A stretch of 29,452 bases of DNA, from positions 1 to 29,452 of IMG/VR virus record IMGVR_UViG_3300044640_000551. One strand, written 5' to 3'. The stretch's first letter is position 1. Each line of letters begins with the position of its first letter. Origin of the DNA: a virus. Shown here in pieces: positions 28,776 through 29,452 of this stretch. The translations under genes and the position numbers were made by a program. The notes under the pieces were generated by a model. That model was not told the DNA's origin. It saw only the letters and a list, made by a program, of their open reading frames with translations, and did not search any database.

Positions 28776-29063
28776 ATGACAATACAACAAAAAGACGACT
28801 TAGCGCACATAGTAATGGCAACCATGCAACTGCAAAGCGCAATTCATACCCTAGACAAAGTAACTGGAGAGGGGAACAAGTTTAAGCAACTTAAAAAGAA
28901 AGAGTGGAATCAGTTTATCCACTACGTTCAAAAGTTCACGGCAAAGCATGAAATCGAACTTTACGATTTAACCGCCAAGTTGCCAGAGCAAAGTCAAAAC
29001 TACATTGACTGCGTAAACGAGTTTGATAAAGTAGCGGAAGAAATGAAAGTAATTATACCGTGA
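28776..29063 (+). CDS. Hypothetical helical protein (95 aa)
   Basis: A 95-residue helical protein (MTIQQKDDLAHIVMATMQLQ, then a KKKEWNQFIHYVQKFTAKH segment). It begins one base after the preceding stop and is the last gene before the promoter at 29079. No domain recognised. The repeated long helices suggest a small helical bundle. Coding status supported by context; function unknown. Confidence 0.55.
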   Translation: MTIQQKDDLAHIVMATMQLQSAIHTLDKVTGEGNKFKQLKKKEWNQFIHYVQKFTAKHEIELYDLTAKLPEQSQNYIDCVNEFDKVAEEMKVIIP

Positions 29064-29078
29064 TTAGAAAATAATTTG

Positions 29079-29086
29079 TATATTTG
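29079..29086 (+). promoter_or_regulatory. Promoter for the kissing-loop RNA
   Basis: TATATTTG at 29079-29086 matches TAnnTTTG. The predicted start, about 4-7 bases later, falls on or close to the first paired base of hairpin 1 (29090). No clear -33 TTG or TTTATTAAAA block is seen upstream, so strength is uncertain. Confidence 0.55.
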
Positions 29087-29089
29087 TAT

Positions 29090-29174
29090 CGTTGAGTAGA
29101 CGCAACGTGTAAGGTATTTTATTTGAAAGCCCTGTAATGCGAGGATCGTCTACCCTCAATTTACGGGGCTTTTA
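29090..29174 (+). ncRNA. Two-hairpin structured RNA with complementary loops
   Basis: Hairpin 1 is CGTTG (29090-29094) with CAACG (29103-29107), loop AGTAGACG. Hairpin 2 is AGCCCTGTAA (29128-29137) with TTACGGGGCT (29161-29170, one G-T pair), an internal loop (TGC against AAT), then GAGG (29141-29144) with CCTC (29154-29157) and loop ATCGTCTAC. Loop 1 GTAGACG (29096-29102) is perfectly complementary to loop 2 CGTCTAC (29147-29153): a 7-bp kissing interaction. TTTT at 29170-29173 may end the transcript, making hairpin 2 a terminator. No ORF fits. It may be a stand-alone RNA or a leader controlling the nuclease-like gene at 29200. Confidence 0.6.
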
Positions 29175-29199
29175 TGTTTAACTTAAATAACGGAATGTT

Positions 29200-29452
29200 A
29201 TGGAATTTTTAGAGAAAGATTTGGAAGAAATTATTTACTTATCAGATAGGGATAAGTTAGAAGAAAGAGGCCTTAGCCTAAATGGTAAGCTTAAGAGACA
29301 ATTAAGAATTGGAAATTATGGAGTTGCTGATTTAGTTGAATTTACTAGACCAATATACATAAATGATAATGTTCAATTTAAAGGGGTTATTAATATTTTA
29401 GAGCTAAAAAAAGATAAGATAGGAGTAAGTACATTTTTTCAAGCTTTAAACT
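29200..29452 (+). CDS. PD-(D/E)XK nuclease-like protein (partial, cut by window end)
   Basis: The gene opens at ATG 29200 and runs off the right edge with about 84 codons seen. The product has a helical N-terminus (MEFLEKDLEEIIYLSDR), then GNYGVADLVEF at about 38-48 and INILELKKDKIGVSTFFQAL at about 64-83. The G-x-ADLV aspartate followed by an ELKK strand fits the D-x(n)-(D/E)-x-K metal site of PD-(D/E)XK nucleases, such as NucS- or recombinase-associated nucleases. It may degrade or trim DNA in recombination or defence. It lies 25 bases past the structured RNA. Nuclease fold is moderately supported; role unknown. Confidence 0.6.
   Translation, partial: MEFLEKDLEEIIYLSDRDKLEERGLSLNGKLKRQLRIGNYGVADLVEFTRPIYINDNVQFKGVINILELKKDKIGVSTFFQALN

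Noticed and set aside
29128-29174. Treating hairpin 2 only as an ordinary terminator for the gene at 28776
   Set aside because: A promoter lies between that gene and the hairpin, and the loop complementarity to hairpin 1 is too exact for a plain terminator; it may still also terminate.
29090-29174. Known ribozyme such as pistol or hammerhead
   Set aside because: Hairpin 1 and a loop contact recall pistol in outline, but the conserved strand and catalytic sequences I know for pistol and the CUGAUGA/GAAA core of hammerhead are not present.
1-29452. CRISPR array, insertion sequence, integrase or rRNA
   Set aside because: No regularly spaced repeats with spacers, no transposase or recombinase motifs with inverted ends, and no rRNA-like sequence were seen.

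Overview
The window is a stretch of a tailed double-stranded DNA phage genome (or prophage) from a Bacteroidetes host, most likely of the Flavobacteriia type. The evidence is a continuous, tightly packed phage gene set (terminase, portal, capsid protease, major capsid, tail tape measure, endolysin, ERF and Nin recombination genes), an AT-rich sequence, genes that mostly overlap by ATGA or TAATG with little Shine-Dalgarno signal, and promoters of the Bacteroidetes type (TAnnTTTG at -7). Several small proteins also resemble families I know from Bacteroidetes phages. No integrase, repressor, DNA polymerase or helicase is seen, so the window does not cover the whole genome and lifestyle cannot be settled. 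Function calls rest on reading motifs by eye, without database searches.

Layout. 1-1076: end of an unknown gene, then NinG (Rap) and NinB (Orf) recombination genes. 1085-3411: a promoter followed by a chain of very small genes of unknown function, several with membrane segments. 3383-5460: a sigma-factor-like DNA-binding protein, a small acidic protein, a ParB/Srx-fold protein and a Mu Mom-like DNA modification enzyme. 5482-5552: a degenerate tRNA-Gly-like cloverleaf. 5568-7113: small and large terminase. 7135-14206: tail module (two large tail/hub proteins, tape measure, two small neck-type proteins). 14182-15367: two genes on the minus strand, probably the tail assembly chaperones, the second apparently lacking an ATG start. 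15412-20025: head module (XkdF-like protease fused to scaffold, major capsid, probable tail tube, portal, connector). 20022-22374: a fusion of a tail-terminator-like domain with a large repeat-rich adhesin, plus a tiny gene. 22399-24443: lysis region with two holin-like genes, a metallophosphoesterase, a small family protein and a CHAP endolysin. 24444-24623: a regulatory gap with two promoters, a strong terminator and a tandem repeat. 24624-29063: early-type genes, including ERF annealing protein, an SSB-like protein and many small unknowns. 29079-29174: promoter and a compact RNA made of two hairpins whose loops are complementary over 7 bases, ahead of a PD-(D/E)XK nuclease-like gene cut by the window end.

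How it fits together. Recombination genes lie at both edges (ERF and SSB-like on the right, NinG and NinB on the left), which is consistent with one early operon split by a circularly permuted or arbitrarily cut map. Three early promoters share the same upstream block (TTTAwTwAAA, 9 bases, TAyATTTG), suggesting coordinated host-sigma transcription, while the phage's own sigma-like protein could switch on the late genes that follow it. Strong terminators flank the major capsid and probable tail tube genes, as expected for highly expressed structural genes. The items most worth follow-up are the kissing-loop RNA at 29090-29174, the ParB plus Mom-like pair, the tRNA-like element before the terminase, the inverted chaperone pair with a possible translational frameshift, and the terminator-adhesin fusion.
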